Shown: positions 26,178 through 35,429, counted from the first letter of the stretch. The stretch: 35,646 nt of DNA from Candidatus Moraniibacteriota bacterium (GCA_030638895.1 DAOWDS010000014.1:1-35646), one strand, 5' to 3'. Translations and numbers: made by a program. Notes: generated from the sequence alone by a model not told the origin.

Positions 26178-27744
26178 CGCACTTGATATTTAATGCTTGT
26201 ATTGTCATCACTGATAAAGAAACAATAATTACAAAAATTGCCAAAATCGTCGGAGAATAGATTGCTGTGTCAAAAAATGAATGCAAGGAAAACCATATCA
26301 ACGAACCAATTAATCCAAAAGATAAAGCGCGTAAAAAAACATCTTTAGACTTTTTCCCAGTTCTAAATAATTGCCAGATTGTTGTTCCAATCAATGCCAA
26401 CCAGACAAATAAAGCAAAAATTCCCATTTCCGCGCCAATGTCTAAATATAAATTATGCGCGTATATTGGAGTTCTATATTCAGCCGTCGGATATAAATAG
26501 GCTGAATAATTCCCGATACCTACGCCAATAAAAAAATTATCGTTAAAAACTTCCCAACCCTGACTCCAGTTTTTAATTCTTTCCGTGTTTGATCCTTCGT
26601 TAAAATCAAACGATGATAAAAATCTGTTTAGAATTGACTGGTTACTAACCATTATAAATAAAATAAAGCTTCCTGCTATTAATCCTAAAATTATTTTTTT
26701 ATTTAGGCTTATATATTTCCAAAGTAATATTATAGTTATGCCGATACTGGCGATCATTCCTATATATCCTCCTCGTGAGAATGTTAGAAGCTCGGCAAGA
26801 AACATTATAAAAAGAACAAGATATAGCAAAATTCTGTTATTTTGAAACACGCTATTTCTTCTAATTTTCCAATCTTCCTTGCTGGAATGGCAGGTTTTGT
26901 CTTTCTCTGTAGGGTGTTTATGACAAAGGCAATCACAACAAAGCGCGATCGCGAGCATAATTGGAATTAAAAGACCCAAATAAAACGAAAACATATGCGG
27001 ATCTGGAAAAAGAGAAAAGGCGCGAAGGATAGTTTCTCCTCCAATATTTACAAGCCAGCTCGGATTTGAAACAACTTCAGCGCCGAATGTTTTGCCATAA
27101 AAGATAGGGGATATATATTCTTTCCAAAAATTCATTATTAAATCAATACCAACAAAAAACTGTAACGCAAATTGCAAAATGCCAATCAAAGATAAAACAA
27201 ATCCACTTATAACAAGTGCGTCTAAAATTTTGTAAATATAATTATTTTTATTTATAACCATTCCCAATCTCTTCTTCTGTAAGGAAAAAACTGATAAAGA
27301 TGTAATTATAAAATAAAGAGGGAAAATAGAAAGAAAAACTAAAATTTTTCTGAAAGACCTTTCTATGTCCCATGTCTGTAACATAGAAAAAACCGCAATA
27401 AATAAAAACAAACAAATCAGCAATGTCTGTAAATTAAATTTTATAATAAATTTTTTTTCGGCTAGCGACTTCAAAACCCAAACTACAAAAAAATATATGA
27501 TTAAAACCCTCCCAGAGGCAAGATCAACTCCAAAAGTGATGTTTAAAGCGACTTGAAAGGGAATATATAAAATTAATAAAAACAAAATCTGATTAAAATA
27601 TTTAAAAGAAGCCATAATAAATAAAAACGAAACTATTAAAAATAGAACCGACAGATTATAAACAGAAATTATCAGCCCAGCAAAAACCACTATTACAAAA
27701 ATGGCTAGATGTTCAAGCTTTATTTTTTTTAAGCTTAAAAACAT
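26158..27744 (-). CDS. O-antigen ligase/polymerase-like polytopic membrane protein
   Basis: NFFIGVGIGNYSAYLYPTAEYRTPIYAHNLYLDIGAEMGIFAL motif, many TM helices. Confidence 0.87.
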   Translation of the reverse strand: MFLSLKKIKLEHLAIFVIVVFAGLIISVYNLSVLFLIVSFLFIMASFKYFNQILFLLILYIPFQVALNITFGVDLASGRVLIIYFFVVWVLKSLAEKKFIIKFNLQTLLICLFLFIAVFSMLQTWDIERSFRKILVFLSIFPLYFIITSLSVFSLQKKRLGMVINKNNYIYKILDALVISGFVLSLIGILQFALQFFVGIDLIMNFWKEYISPIFYGKTFGAEVVSNPSWLVNIGGETILRAFSLFPDPHMFSFYLGLLIPIMLAIALCCDCLCHKHPTEKDKTCHSSKEDWKIRRNSVFQNNRILLYLVLFIMFLAELLTFSRGGYIGMIASIGITIILLWKYISLNKKIILGLIAGSFILFIMVSNQSILNRFLSSFDFNEGSNTERIKNWSQGWEVFNDNFFIGVGIGNYSAYLYPTAEYRTPIYAHNLYLDIGAEMGIFALFVWLALIGTTIWQLFRTGKKSKDVFLRALSFGLIGSLIWFSLHSFFDTAIYSPTILAIFVIIVSLSVMTIQALNIKCDDIDIA

Positions 27745-27756
27745 ATTGTTATTTTG

Positions 27757-29181
27757 TCATCCTTTATTAATTATTTTTTTTATTTCCTCCTTTGAAACCC
27801 CACCTATAAAATAAATTGTTGGCAAATAAACAATTCCACCAAGAATAATAAGATAAAAAATGTTTAAATAATTAAAGAAGTACATCACCAACGCCATAAG
27901 CAGCGATGCAAAAATTGCTTTAAATGCTACCGCGAATGAAGGAATAAATTTCAAAGTTTGATATATAACAACAATCATTAAGACGGTAACCAAAATTTCC
28001 GTCGCCACTGTCGTTGCTGCTGCGCCAAAATAGGAATATTTGGGAATATAAATTATATTAGTAACAATATTAAATACCATTCCAATAAAATATATTTGCG
28101 CCAATCGTTTTTGTAAATTTGCGGCAATTATAATATTAGAAAATAGCGCGCCAAGAAATATAAACCCCAACGCTATCATTAAAATATTTAAAACAAAAGA
28201 GGAGTCAGAAAATCCTACCTGTCCACCAATTAATTTTATAACTTTATCAGAAATTAAAATTATTCCAAAAATTATCGGCACAACAGCAATGAGTAAAAGA
28301 TCTAAAGTCCTCTGGACAATTGATTGAAATTTTTTTTTATCTGAAAAAACATATCTGCTCATAATCGGCATAGTAAGACCAACAATCATCGCTGGGAAAA
28401 ATATGAGATTTTCCATAATTTTATAAGATAAGCCATAAATTCCAACAGCTTCGCTTGTTTTCATAATTGAAAGAAAAATCGTATCAAGTTTGAAATAGAT
28501 CAAAACTAAAATTGCCGAGACAGCAAGTGGATAAGACTGTTTAAGTAAGCTTTTCCAAAATTGAAAATCAAATCTTAATCTTATCTTTATGTATTTTGAA
28601 GTAAAAAATAAAACTAGAATAAAATTAAATATCGCGCCTAAAAATATAGAAAATATTATATATAAAAATCCTAAATCTAATTTAATACAAATCCACACAA
28701 ATAAAAGCTGGATAATCCTGCCTAAAATTTCAGAAATAGCGACCTTGTCCATAGCTAAATGTTTTTGAAAAAGTCCCATTAAAACCTGGATATTGGAAAG
28801 AATCCAAAATCCAATTGCCGCAACTCCAATTCCCAACTTCACGCTCTCTGAATATGGAAATATAAAAGAAACAAAAAAAGCAGAACTTAAAATAAAAAAT
28901 CCTGCTACAAATCTTAGCGTGAAAGCGTTATTTATGATTTTTTCCTCATCTGCTTCTTTTCGCGAAATTTCTCTTACAACAATTGAATAAAGACCAAGAT
29001 CGGCAATCACAGAAAAAATATAAACAAAAGTGATTACAATTATATAATTTCCAAAACCTACATCTCCAAGATATCTTGTTGTTAATCCTATAATTATTAA
29101 AGCAAGAGCTACTTCAATAATTCGAGCCCCTGCGGAAAAAAAAGCATTATACGCAATTTTTTGAGTTAAATTGAGATTCAT
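27757..29181 (-). CDS. Oligosaccharide flippase (Wzx/MATE-like polysaccharide transporter)
   Basis: NLTQKIAYNAFFSAGARIIEVALALIIIGLTTRYLGDVGFGNYIIVITF; ~12-14 TM. Confidence 0.9.
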   Translation of the reverse strand: MNLNLTQKIAYNAFFSAGARIIEVALALIIIGLTTRYLGDVGFGNYIIVITFVYIFSVIADLGLYSIVVREISRKEADEEKIINNAFTLRFVAGFFILSSAFFVSFIFPYSESVKLGIGVAAIGFWILSNIQVLMGLFQKHLAMDKVAISEILGRIIQLLFVWICIKLDLGFLYIIFSIFLGAIFNFILVLFFTSKYIKIRLRFDFQFWKSLLKQSYPLAVSAILVLIYFKLDTIFLSIMKTSEAVGIYGLSYKIMENLIFFPAMIVGLTMPIMSRYVFSDKKKFQSIVQRTLDLLLIAVVPIIFGIILISDKVIKLIGGQVGFSDSSFVLNILMIALGFIFLGALFSNIIIAANLQKRLAQIYFIGMVFNIVTNIIYIPKYSYFGAAATTVATEILVTVLMIVVIYQTLKFIPSFAVAFKAIFASLLMALVMYFFNYLNIFYLIILGGIVYLPTIYFIGGVSKEEIKKIINKG

Positions 29182-29406
29182 ACAAACACTTAAACAAATT
29201 ATTTAAACATCTGATATTTAAGCTGGTCCATACACAATTTGACTGTACTTAATAAATTGTAACGCGTAATTTTTCTCTTTATAAAAAAGAATATGTATAA
29301 CATCTAAAAACTTTTTTAATAAAACAAATCATACAAAATTACATATGACCACTTGAGTGTTTATATATATTTATATGTTTATGCGCCAGTATGTTAAAAT
29401 GACTAT

Positions 29407-29907
29407 TTATTCTTCCACATATTTTATAATAATTTTTCTAGTAATATCTTCTCCCACGCTCTCAGTAGCTAAATTTTTTCTAGCGGATATTTCCATATGA
29501 ATAACTTTTCTTTCGTAAGCAGACATTGGACGCAATGCGACTGAATTTTTATTATAAACAACTTGGTTGGCTATAGTATCGGCAAGCTTTATTAATGATT
29601 CTTTTTTTTGTTTTTTATAATTATTAACATCAACATCAAATCTTATATTATAATTTTCAAAGTCATTGCCCTGCCCTAAAAATCTTTTTCTAATTATCAT
29701 TCCTGCTAAATGTTGAAAGGCCTGTAAATTTGACCCATATTGACCAATTAATAAATTTGGGTCTTCTGTTTTTAGATTGACCATATAAACTTCTCTTCCA
29801 TCTCCCATATCTTCAATTTTTTCTTCGTCAGCATCCGCCTCCATCCCCATAATATCAAGCAATTCGATTATTATTCCCTTTACAAGTTTTTGATTTTCTT
29901 TATTCAT
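29407..29907 (-). CDS. jag: KH/R3H RNA-binding protein (Jag/KhpB)
   Basis: LLIGQYGSNLQAFQHLAGMIIRKR KH-type and LRPMSAYERKVIHMEISARKNLATESVGED R3H motif; upstream yidC. Confidence 0.92.
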   Translation of the reverse strand: MNKENQKLVKGIIIELLDIMGMEADADEEKIEDMGDGREVYMVNLKTEDPNLLIGQYGSNLQAFQHLAGMIIRKRFLGQGNDFENYNIRFDVDVNNYKKQKKESLIKLADTIANQVVYNKNSVALRPMSAYERKVIHMEISARKNLATESVGEDITRKIIIKYVEE

Positions 29908-30011
29908 AAAATTTTATATTAAATTATAAAATTGCTGTTTTATATGACAATTTAGCAATTTAGCAATACTATTAAGACATTTAAACAAAAATCACTAAAT
30001 ATAAATAAAAT

Positions 30012-30773
30012 TTATTTAACTATGCTAATCGTTTTTTCTTTGTCCTGTTTTCTTATTATAAAAAATTGCTGGACAATCGCGAATAGTGTAGTTACTGCCC
30101 AATATAAGGCCAGTCCGGAAGGAAAGCTCATCGCAAAAACAAAAGTTAAAACAGGCATAAAATAAATCATCTGCTTGGACATTGACTGGGCAAAATCTTG
30201 TGTCTTTCCTTCTTCTGGAGCTTTTTCTTTATCGTTTTTTTCTTTTTTAGCTCCCATTATCATTTTTGTCTGAAAATACTGCAAAATTCCAGCAATAAAA
30301 GCCAATATTATGTTTGTTTTGGAAAGATTAACAAACCCAAAAAACATAGGATCAATATGGCCTGGATTACTAATAAACGGATAAATAATTGAGAGGCTTT
30401 CGTCCTTAAACCCATTCAAAAATACCCAATAAAGCGCTATTAGTATTGGAAATTGTATTAAAAGAGGAAAACATCCTGACATTGGATTTACTTTATGCTT
30501 TTGATATAGTTCCATTAGCGCTTTTGCCTGTTTTCCTTTGTCATTTTTGTATTTAGCCTGAACTTCTTTCATTTTCGGCTGAATTTCCTGCAGCTGCTTT
30601 TGACTTTTAATCGCCTTGGTATTTATTGGATAAAGAATCAATCTTACCAGCAAAGTAAGCATTATTATGGCAACTCCAATATCTTGGCCTGGAATAATAT
30701 TATAAAAGAACACCATTAAATTAAAAAGGGGATAATATAAAAGATCATTAAATATAAAAGATAGAATATTCAT
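30012..30773 (-). CDS. yidC: Membrane protein insertase YidC/Oxa1
   Basis: GVAIIMLTLLVRLILYPINTKAIKSQKQLQEIQPKMKEVQAKY...NPMSGCFPLLIQFPILIALYW...FPSGLALYWAVTTLFAIVQQ. Confidence 0.96.
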   Translation of the reverse strand: MNILSFIFNDLLYYPLFNLMVFFYNIIPGQDIGVAIIMLTLLVRLILYPINTKAIKSQKQLQEIQPKMKEVQAKYKNDKGKQAKALMELYQKHKVNPMSGCFPLLIQFPILIALYWVFLNGFKDESLSIIYPFISNPGHIDPMFFGFVNLSKTNIILAFIAGILQYFQTKMIMGAKKEKNDKEKAPEEGKTQDFAQSMSKQMIYFMPVLTFVFAMSFPSGLALYWAVTTLFAIVQQFFIIRKQDKEKTISIVK

Positions 30774-30859
30774 TGATTTTTTGTTTTAATATATTAACAT
30801 ATTAACATAATTAACAAGTGAAAAGTGTTAGTATGTTAAAATGTTAGTATATTAAAATG

Positions 30860-31102
30860 TTATTTTACCGGATCATACCCGCCTTTTGAAAGGGGATGAC
30901 ATCTTAAAATGCGTTTTACTCCCAGATATATTCCTTTCACTATTCCATATTTATCAACAGCTTGATAGGTATATTCACTGCAAGTTGGCTGAAATTTACA
31001 GCCCAAAAAAAAATATTTATTGAAATAATAAAATAAACCATGGTCAGTTGACAAGGTTTTTTGATAAAATCTAATGATTTTTAGAATTATTATTTTGAAC
31101 AC
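30860..31102 (-). CDS. yidD: Membrane protein insertion efficiency factor YidD
   Basis: [46 protein letters not shown]. Confidence 0.95.
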   Translation of the reverse strand: MFKIIILKIIRFYQKTLSTDHGLFYYFNKYFFLGCKFQPTCSEYTYQAVDKYGIVKGIYLGVKRILRCHPLSKGGYDPVK

Positions 31103-31122
31103 AATATTATGTAGAAATAAAC

Positions 31123-31467
31123 TTATTTTTCAAGTAATCCTGACCTTTTTAACAGCTTTTCCACAGACCCTTTAACTTCCTCAAAGCTCTTATCTATTAT
31201 TCCGCCCCTTGTAATAAATACAACATCAAAACCAGATTTTATTTTTTTTTGAGATAATCTTATAGATTCACTCATAAGCCTTTTTACTCTGTTTCGATCT
31301 ACTGCCCTCTTTGAAACTTTTTTACTTACAATAAAACCAAACCTAGAAAAAGATAAACTATTTTCAGATATTTTTAATACTAAAAACTTTTCAGAAAAAT
31401 AAACTCCTTTGTTAAACACATTTTCAAAGTCCTTTTGCTTTCTCAATCTAAATTCCTTTTTAAGCAT
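31123..31467 (-). CDS. rnpA: Ribonuclease P protein component
   Basis: [40 protein letters not shown]. Confidence 0.95.
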   Translation of the reverse strand: MLKKEFRLRKQKDFENVFNKGVYFSEKFLVLKISENSLSFSRFGFIVSKKVSKRAVDRNRVKRLMSESIRLSQKKIKSGFDVVFITRGGIIDKSFEEVKGSVEKLLKRSGLLEK

Positions 31468-31613
31468 TTTTTTATCCTAATCTTTATCTGTCCACAGATT
31501 ATTTTAAAATTGGAATTTAGGCTTCAGCCTTTTATAATTTAGATTGCTTCAGCCGATTTATAAAACTCTAAAAAGTAAATTTCCTTAAAACAAGACCTCT
31601 AAAAAAAACTTAT

Positions 31614-31748
31614 TTAAACGGTTAAACTTTTTCTGCCCTTTTTTCTTCGAGAAGCCAAAACTCTTCTGCCACCGACAGTCTGCATTCTTGCTTTAAAGCC
31701 ATGTTCTCGTTTTCTTTTCTTTTTCTTTGGTTGATATGTTCTTTTCAT
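31614..31748 (-). CDS. rpmH: 50S ribosomal protein L34
   Basis: Manually translated: [44 protein letters not shown]; below ORF-track size cutoff. Confidence 0.97.
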   Translation of the reverse strand: MKRTYQPKKKKRKREHGFKARMQTVGGRRVLASRRKKGRKSLTV

Positions 31749-31998
31749 TATTATAGATAACCTTGTTAACAACTTATTTAAGCTATAAATAGTATAATAT
31801 GATTTTTTGAGTTAGTCAATGGATAAAATACTATTTTACATAGCTAATATATTTTTTATAAAAAGGTCTTATTATAAGCAAAAAAATCTTGAAATTATTT
31901 TGGAATATTTTAGAAATGATGGTTTTGTGTTTTGTAATAATCTGCACTTAAATTTTATTGTTTAAATATTTTTTATTAGTGACTTATTTTTTTCTCTA

Positions 31999-32330
31999 TT
32001 CTCCACATTTCATCCACAACATATAAACATCGTTGTTTAGTTTAAGCTATTTTTTTTATTTTTTACTATAATAATAAACATGCTATAATGTATTTTAGAA
32101 CTTGTTAAAAAACAACATTCTCAAATTTATATATTGAGCTTGTCAAGTCGTCGCACAAGCCCAGGATAAATAGCAAGCACGCAAGTCCTATTATTTTGCT
32201 TTTTTATTACTAATTATTTAAATAACAATATAATAACACTTTTGCCGCGAGATACGATTATTATAACTATATTATTATGACAAACGAACAATTATGGCAA
32301 GCTGTCTTAGGAGAGCTTGAATTATCCACA
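31999..32330. promoter_or_regulatory. Candidate DnaA-box cluster at the rpmH/dnaA junction
   Basis: TTCTCCACA (31999), TCATCCACA (32010), perfect TTATCCACA (32322, inside dnaA); further TTTTCCACA at 31157 and 34037. Confidence 0.6.
32091..32200. repeat. Degenerate copy B of the ...AAGTCCTA element upstream of dnaA
   Basis: Right end gcaagcacgcaagtcctattatttt (from 32173); left end tattttagaacttgtt (32091). Confidence 0.55.
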
Positions 32331-33611
32331 AGCAAAGCAAATTTTACTACATGGTTTAAAAACACTGGAATAGCTTCAAAAAATGATAAGGAAATGATTA
32401 TAAGCGTACCTAATGGTTTTACAAAAGAGTGGCTTGAAAATAAATACCATAAATTTATTTTAAAAGCTATTCAAAATATATGCCCAACAATAAAAAAAGT
32501 TATCTATAAAATAGGAAAAAATCAGAGCGTAACAACCATAAAAGATAGCGGTTCTTTAAATAAAAATAATGAAAAAACTTATAGCATAAACTCTTTTTTA
32601 AATCCCAAATATACATTTGAAAATTTTATTATTGGCTCAAATAATGAATTAGCACACGCAGCATGTTCGGCTGTAAGTAAAAAATTAGGATCAGTTTATA
32701 ATCCTCTTTTTATTTATGGAGGAGTGGGGCTTGGAAAAACCCACCTACTTCAATCTATCGGCAATAAAATTTTAAAAAATGACCCGGATAAAAAAGTTAA
32801 ATATGCTTCTTCTGAAAAATTTACAAACGAGCTTATAAACGCCATTTCTGGAAAAAACACAAAGTCATTTAAAGAAATTTATAGAAGGATAGATGTTTTA
32901 ATTATTGACGATATTCAGTTTCTTGCTGGAAAAGAAAAAACACAGGAGGAATTCTTTCATACTTTTAATACGCTATATGAAAACAATAAGCAAATTGTTC
33001 TTTCAAGCGACAGACCGCCAAAAGCCATTCCAGCTCTTGAAGAAAGGCTGCGTTCAAGGTTTGAAGGCGGAATGATAGCTGATATTGGATCTCCAGACTA
33101 TGAAACCAGGGTTGCTATCTTAAAAGCAAAAGCAAGAGAGAAAAACTTTGAAATACCAGACGAGTCTTTAAGCTATATAGCCCTGCATATTCAAAAAAAT
33201 ATTAGGGAACTTCAAGGAGCGTTAAACAGGGTTATAGCTATTTGTGAGCTTGACAATGGCTATCCAAATATTAAGAAAACAACTAATATATTGGCAAATA
33301 TTATATCTCAGCCAATTAAAAAAGCAACTACTCCAAAAGATATTTTAAAAACTGTGAGTGATTTTTATGATATTTCTATTAATAGTTTAATAGAAAAAAA
33401 CAGAAGAAAAGAAGTTGTAAAGCCGCGGCAGATCGCTATGTATTTAATGCGAAATGAGATAAAAAGTTCTTTTCCTTCTATAGGAAATTGGATTGGAGGA
33501 AGAGACCACACCACGGCAATGTATGCTTATGAAAAAATTTCTAAAGAAATAGAAAATGATAAAATTATTGAACAAGAAATACACTTAATAATTGAAAGGC
33601 TTTATAATTAG
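32277..33611 (+). CDS. dnaA: Chromosomal replication initiator protein DnaA
   Basis: NPLFIYGGVGLGKTHLLQSIGN, VLIIDDIQFLAGKEKTQEEFFHTFN, ELVKPRQIAMYL-like and GGRDHTTAMYAYEKI. Confidence 0.97.
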   Translation: MTNEQLWQAVLGELELSTSKANFTTWFKNTGIASKNDKEMIISVPNGFTKEWLENKYHKFILKAIQNICPTIKKVIYKIGKNQSVTTIKDSGSLNKNNEKTYSINSFLNPKYTFENFIIGSNNELAHAACSAVSKKLGSVYNPLFIYGGVGLGKTHLLQSIGNKILKNDPDKKVKYASSEKFTNELINAISGKNTKSFKEIYRRIDVLIIDDIQFLAGKEKTQEEFFHTFNTLYENNKQIVLSSDRPPKAIPALEERLRSRFEGGMIADIGSPDYETRVAILKAKAREKNFEIPDESLSYIALHIQKNIRELQGALNRVIAICELDNGYPNIKKTTNILANIISQPIKKATTPKDILKTVSDFYDISINSLIEKNRRKEVVKPRQIAMYLMRNEIKSSFPSIGNWIGGRDHTTAMYAYEKISKEIENDKIIEQEIHLIIERLYN

Positions 33612-33751
33612 AGTTTGGCGGTTTTTATCTTCTTAATTTAGACTATAAATTTATTGTGATAGTTTGGTAAATTTAAAAATAAAATTATTACATTATTGTA
33701 GCCCATAAATCATCTAATATGGTTTATATTATATAAAAGAGGTTGGTGTAA

Positions 33752-33847
33752 ATGGAGAAGATTAAACCCTATTATATAAAAGATCTTAAAATAAATTTAA
33801 GCCGACAGAAAAATTCAGAATGGTATTATTATATAACTTGTTTATAA
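33752..33847 (+). CDS. Possible small protein between dnaA and dnaN
   Basis: ATG..TAA, 31 aa: MEKIKPYYIKDLKINLSRQKNSEWYYYITCL; weak AGAGG upstream. Confidence 0.25.
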   Translation: MEKIKPYYIKDLKINLSRQKNSEWYYYITCL

Positions 33848-33886
33848 ACTGCAAATAACTAAAAAATTAAGTAGTATGGTTTTGTA

Positions 33887-34033
33887 TAAAAACTGTTTAT
33901 AATAGTAGAATAAAAAATAGTAAAAAAATTATTTTTAAAAAATAAAATAATTATACAATTTTTATTAACAGCTATTTATATTAATTATTAACAATTTAAT
34001 AAAAATTTTATCTTTAAATATAAACAGTTTTTA
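33887..34033. repeat. 15-bp perfect inverted repeat flanking an AT-rich stretch (origin candidate)
   Basis: TAAAAACTGTTTATA (33887-33901) and TATAAACAGTTTTTA (34019-34033). Confidence 0.8.
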
Positions 34034-34101
34034 CGTTTTTCCACATAATTTTAATTACCTACAACAACGGCTATTTTAAATAACTAAATAAAATAATAAT
34101 T

Positions 34102-35241
34102 ATGAAATTTACATGCACTAGAGAAAATTTAAATAAAGCTCTTAATATTGTCGGAAGAATTATAAATAAAAACTCCACACTTCCCATACTTAATAATGTT
34201 TTATTAAAAACAGAAAAGGGAAGATTAAAATTAAGTTCAACAAATTTGGAAATAGGAATTAATTATTGGATTGGCGGTAAAATTGAGGAAAGTGGAGAAA
34301 TAACAGTACCAACAAAACTTTTTGCTAATTTTATTTCTAATTTGCCAAATAATAATATAGAAATAAAATCAAGAGAAGATATTTTAAACATAAAGTGTGG
34401 CGGATATAAAACAAACATAAAAGGATTAGATCCAAAAGAATATCCATTGGCTCCAAAATTAGAAATGGAACCGATTTTTAAAATAAAAAGCTCTGACTTT
34501 AAAAAAGCTCTCTCTCAAGTTTTGCCAGCAGTTTCAAATAGTGAATCAAGAATTGAAATAACGGGTGTTTTTTTAAATTTTTCTGAATTAAATAAAAATA
34601 AAATAACACTAGTTGCCACAGATAGCTACCGTTTGGCTGAAAAGGATATAAATTTAAAAAAAGATAATATAAATAAAAAATTTAAAGATATATTAGGAAA
34701 TGTTAATTCTATAATTATACCAAAAGATACAATCCAAGAACTTATAAGAATCTTGGGTGAAAACGAAGAAATGCTTGAAATAATAATTTCAGAAAACCAA
34801 ATTTTATTTAATTTTGAATCAGCAAGCGTAATATCGCGTCTTATTGAGGGAAAATATCCTGATTATAAACAAATTATACCAGATAAATTTGAATCGCAAA
34901 TAACTATTAATAAAAATGAAATAATTAATAGTATAAAGGTGGCAAGTTTATTTTCAAATATTTCAAATAATAGTATAGAATTGAAGCTATTAAATAGTTC
35001 AAAGAACTTAGAAATAAGTTCAGAAATAAGCGATTTGGGAAATAATAATACAAAAATACCTGCCGAAAATATAAACAAAAATCTTAACATATTATATAAT
35101 CATAAATTTTTATTAGATGGGTTTAATAGTCTTAATGGAGATAAGGTTTTTTTACAGATTAACAATGAAACGCTGCCAACAATTTTAACATCTGCCGCGG
35201 ACAAGGGTTTTATATATGTTATTATGCCCACAAGAGCTTAA
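34102..35241 (+). CDS. dnaN: DNA polymerase III subunit beta (sliding clamp)
   Basis: MKFTCTRENLNKALNIVGRIINKNSTLPILNNVLL; LVATDSYRLAEK; C-terminal YVIMPTRA. Confidence 0.96.
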   Translation: MKFTCTRENLNKALNIVGRIINKNSTLPILNNVLLKTEKGRLKLSSTNLEIGINYWIGGKIEESGEITVPTKLFANFISNLPNNNIEIKSREDILNIKCGGYKTNIKGLDPKEYPLAPKLEMEPIFKIKSSDFKKALSQVLPAVSNSESRIEITGVFLNFSELNKNKITLVATDSYRLAEKDINLKKDNINKKFKDILGNVNSIIIPKDTIQELIRILGENEEMLEIIISENQILFNFESASVISRLIEGKYPDYKQIIPDKFESQITINKNEIINSIKVASLFSNISNNSIELKLLNSSKNLEISSEISDLGNNNTKIPAENINKNLNILYNHKFLLDGFNSLNGDKVFLQINNETLPTILTSAADKGFIYVIMPTRA

Positions 35242-35257
35242 GTACACAATTTCTAAT

Positions 35258-35414
35258 AATATAGTAGAACTTTTGCTCTTGCTATATTTAAGGTGTTGGA
35301 CACCTACACGATTATTTTTATATTAATGTATTTTTCTCTATATAAATATAAACCGTAAATTAAAAACTTGCGTGTAGGTGTCCAACACCTGCAAGCGCGT
35401 AAGTCCTAAATATT
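35258..35414. repeat. Nested-palindrome element (copy C)
   Basis: Ends AATATAGTAGAACTTTTGCTCTTGC (35258-35282) vs GCAAGCGCGTAAGTCCTAAATATT (35391-35414); inner 20-bp perfect inverted repeat AGGTGTTGGACACCTACACG (35291-35310) / CGTGTAGGTGTCCAACACCT (35371-35390). Confidence 0.85.
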
Positions 35415-35429
35415 AAAATTATTATTAAA

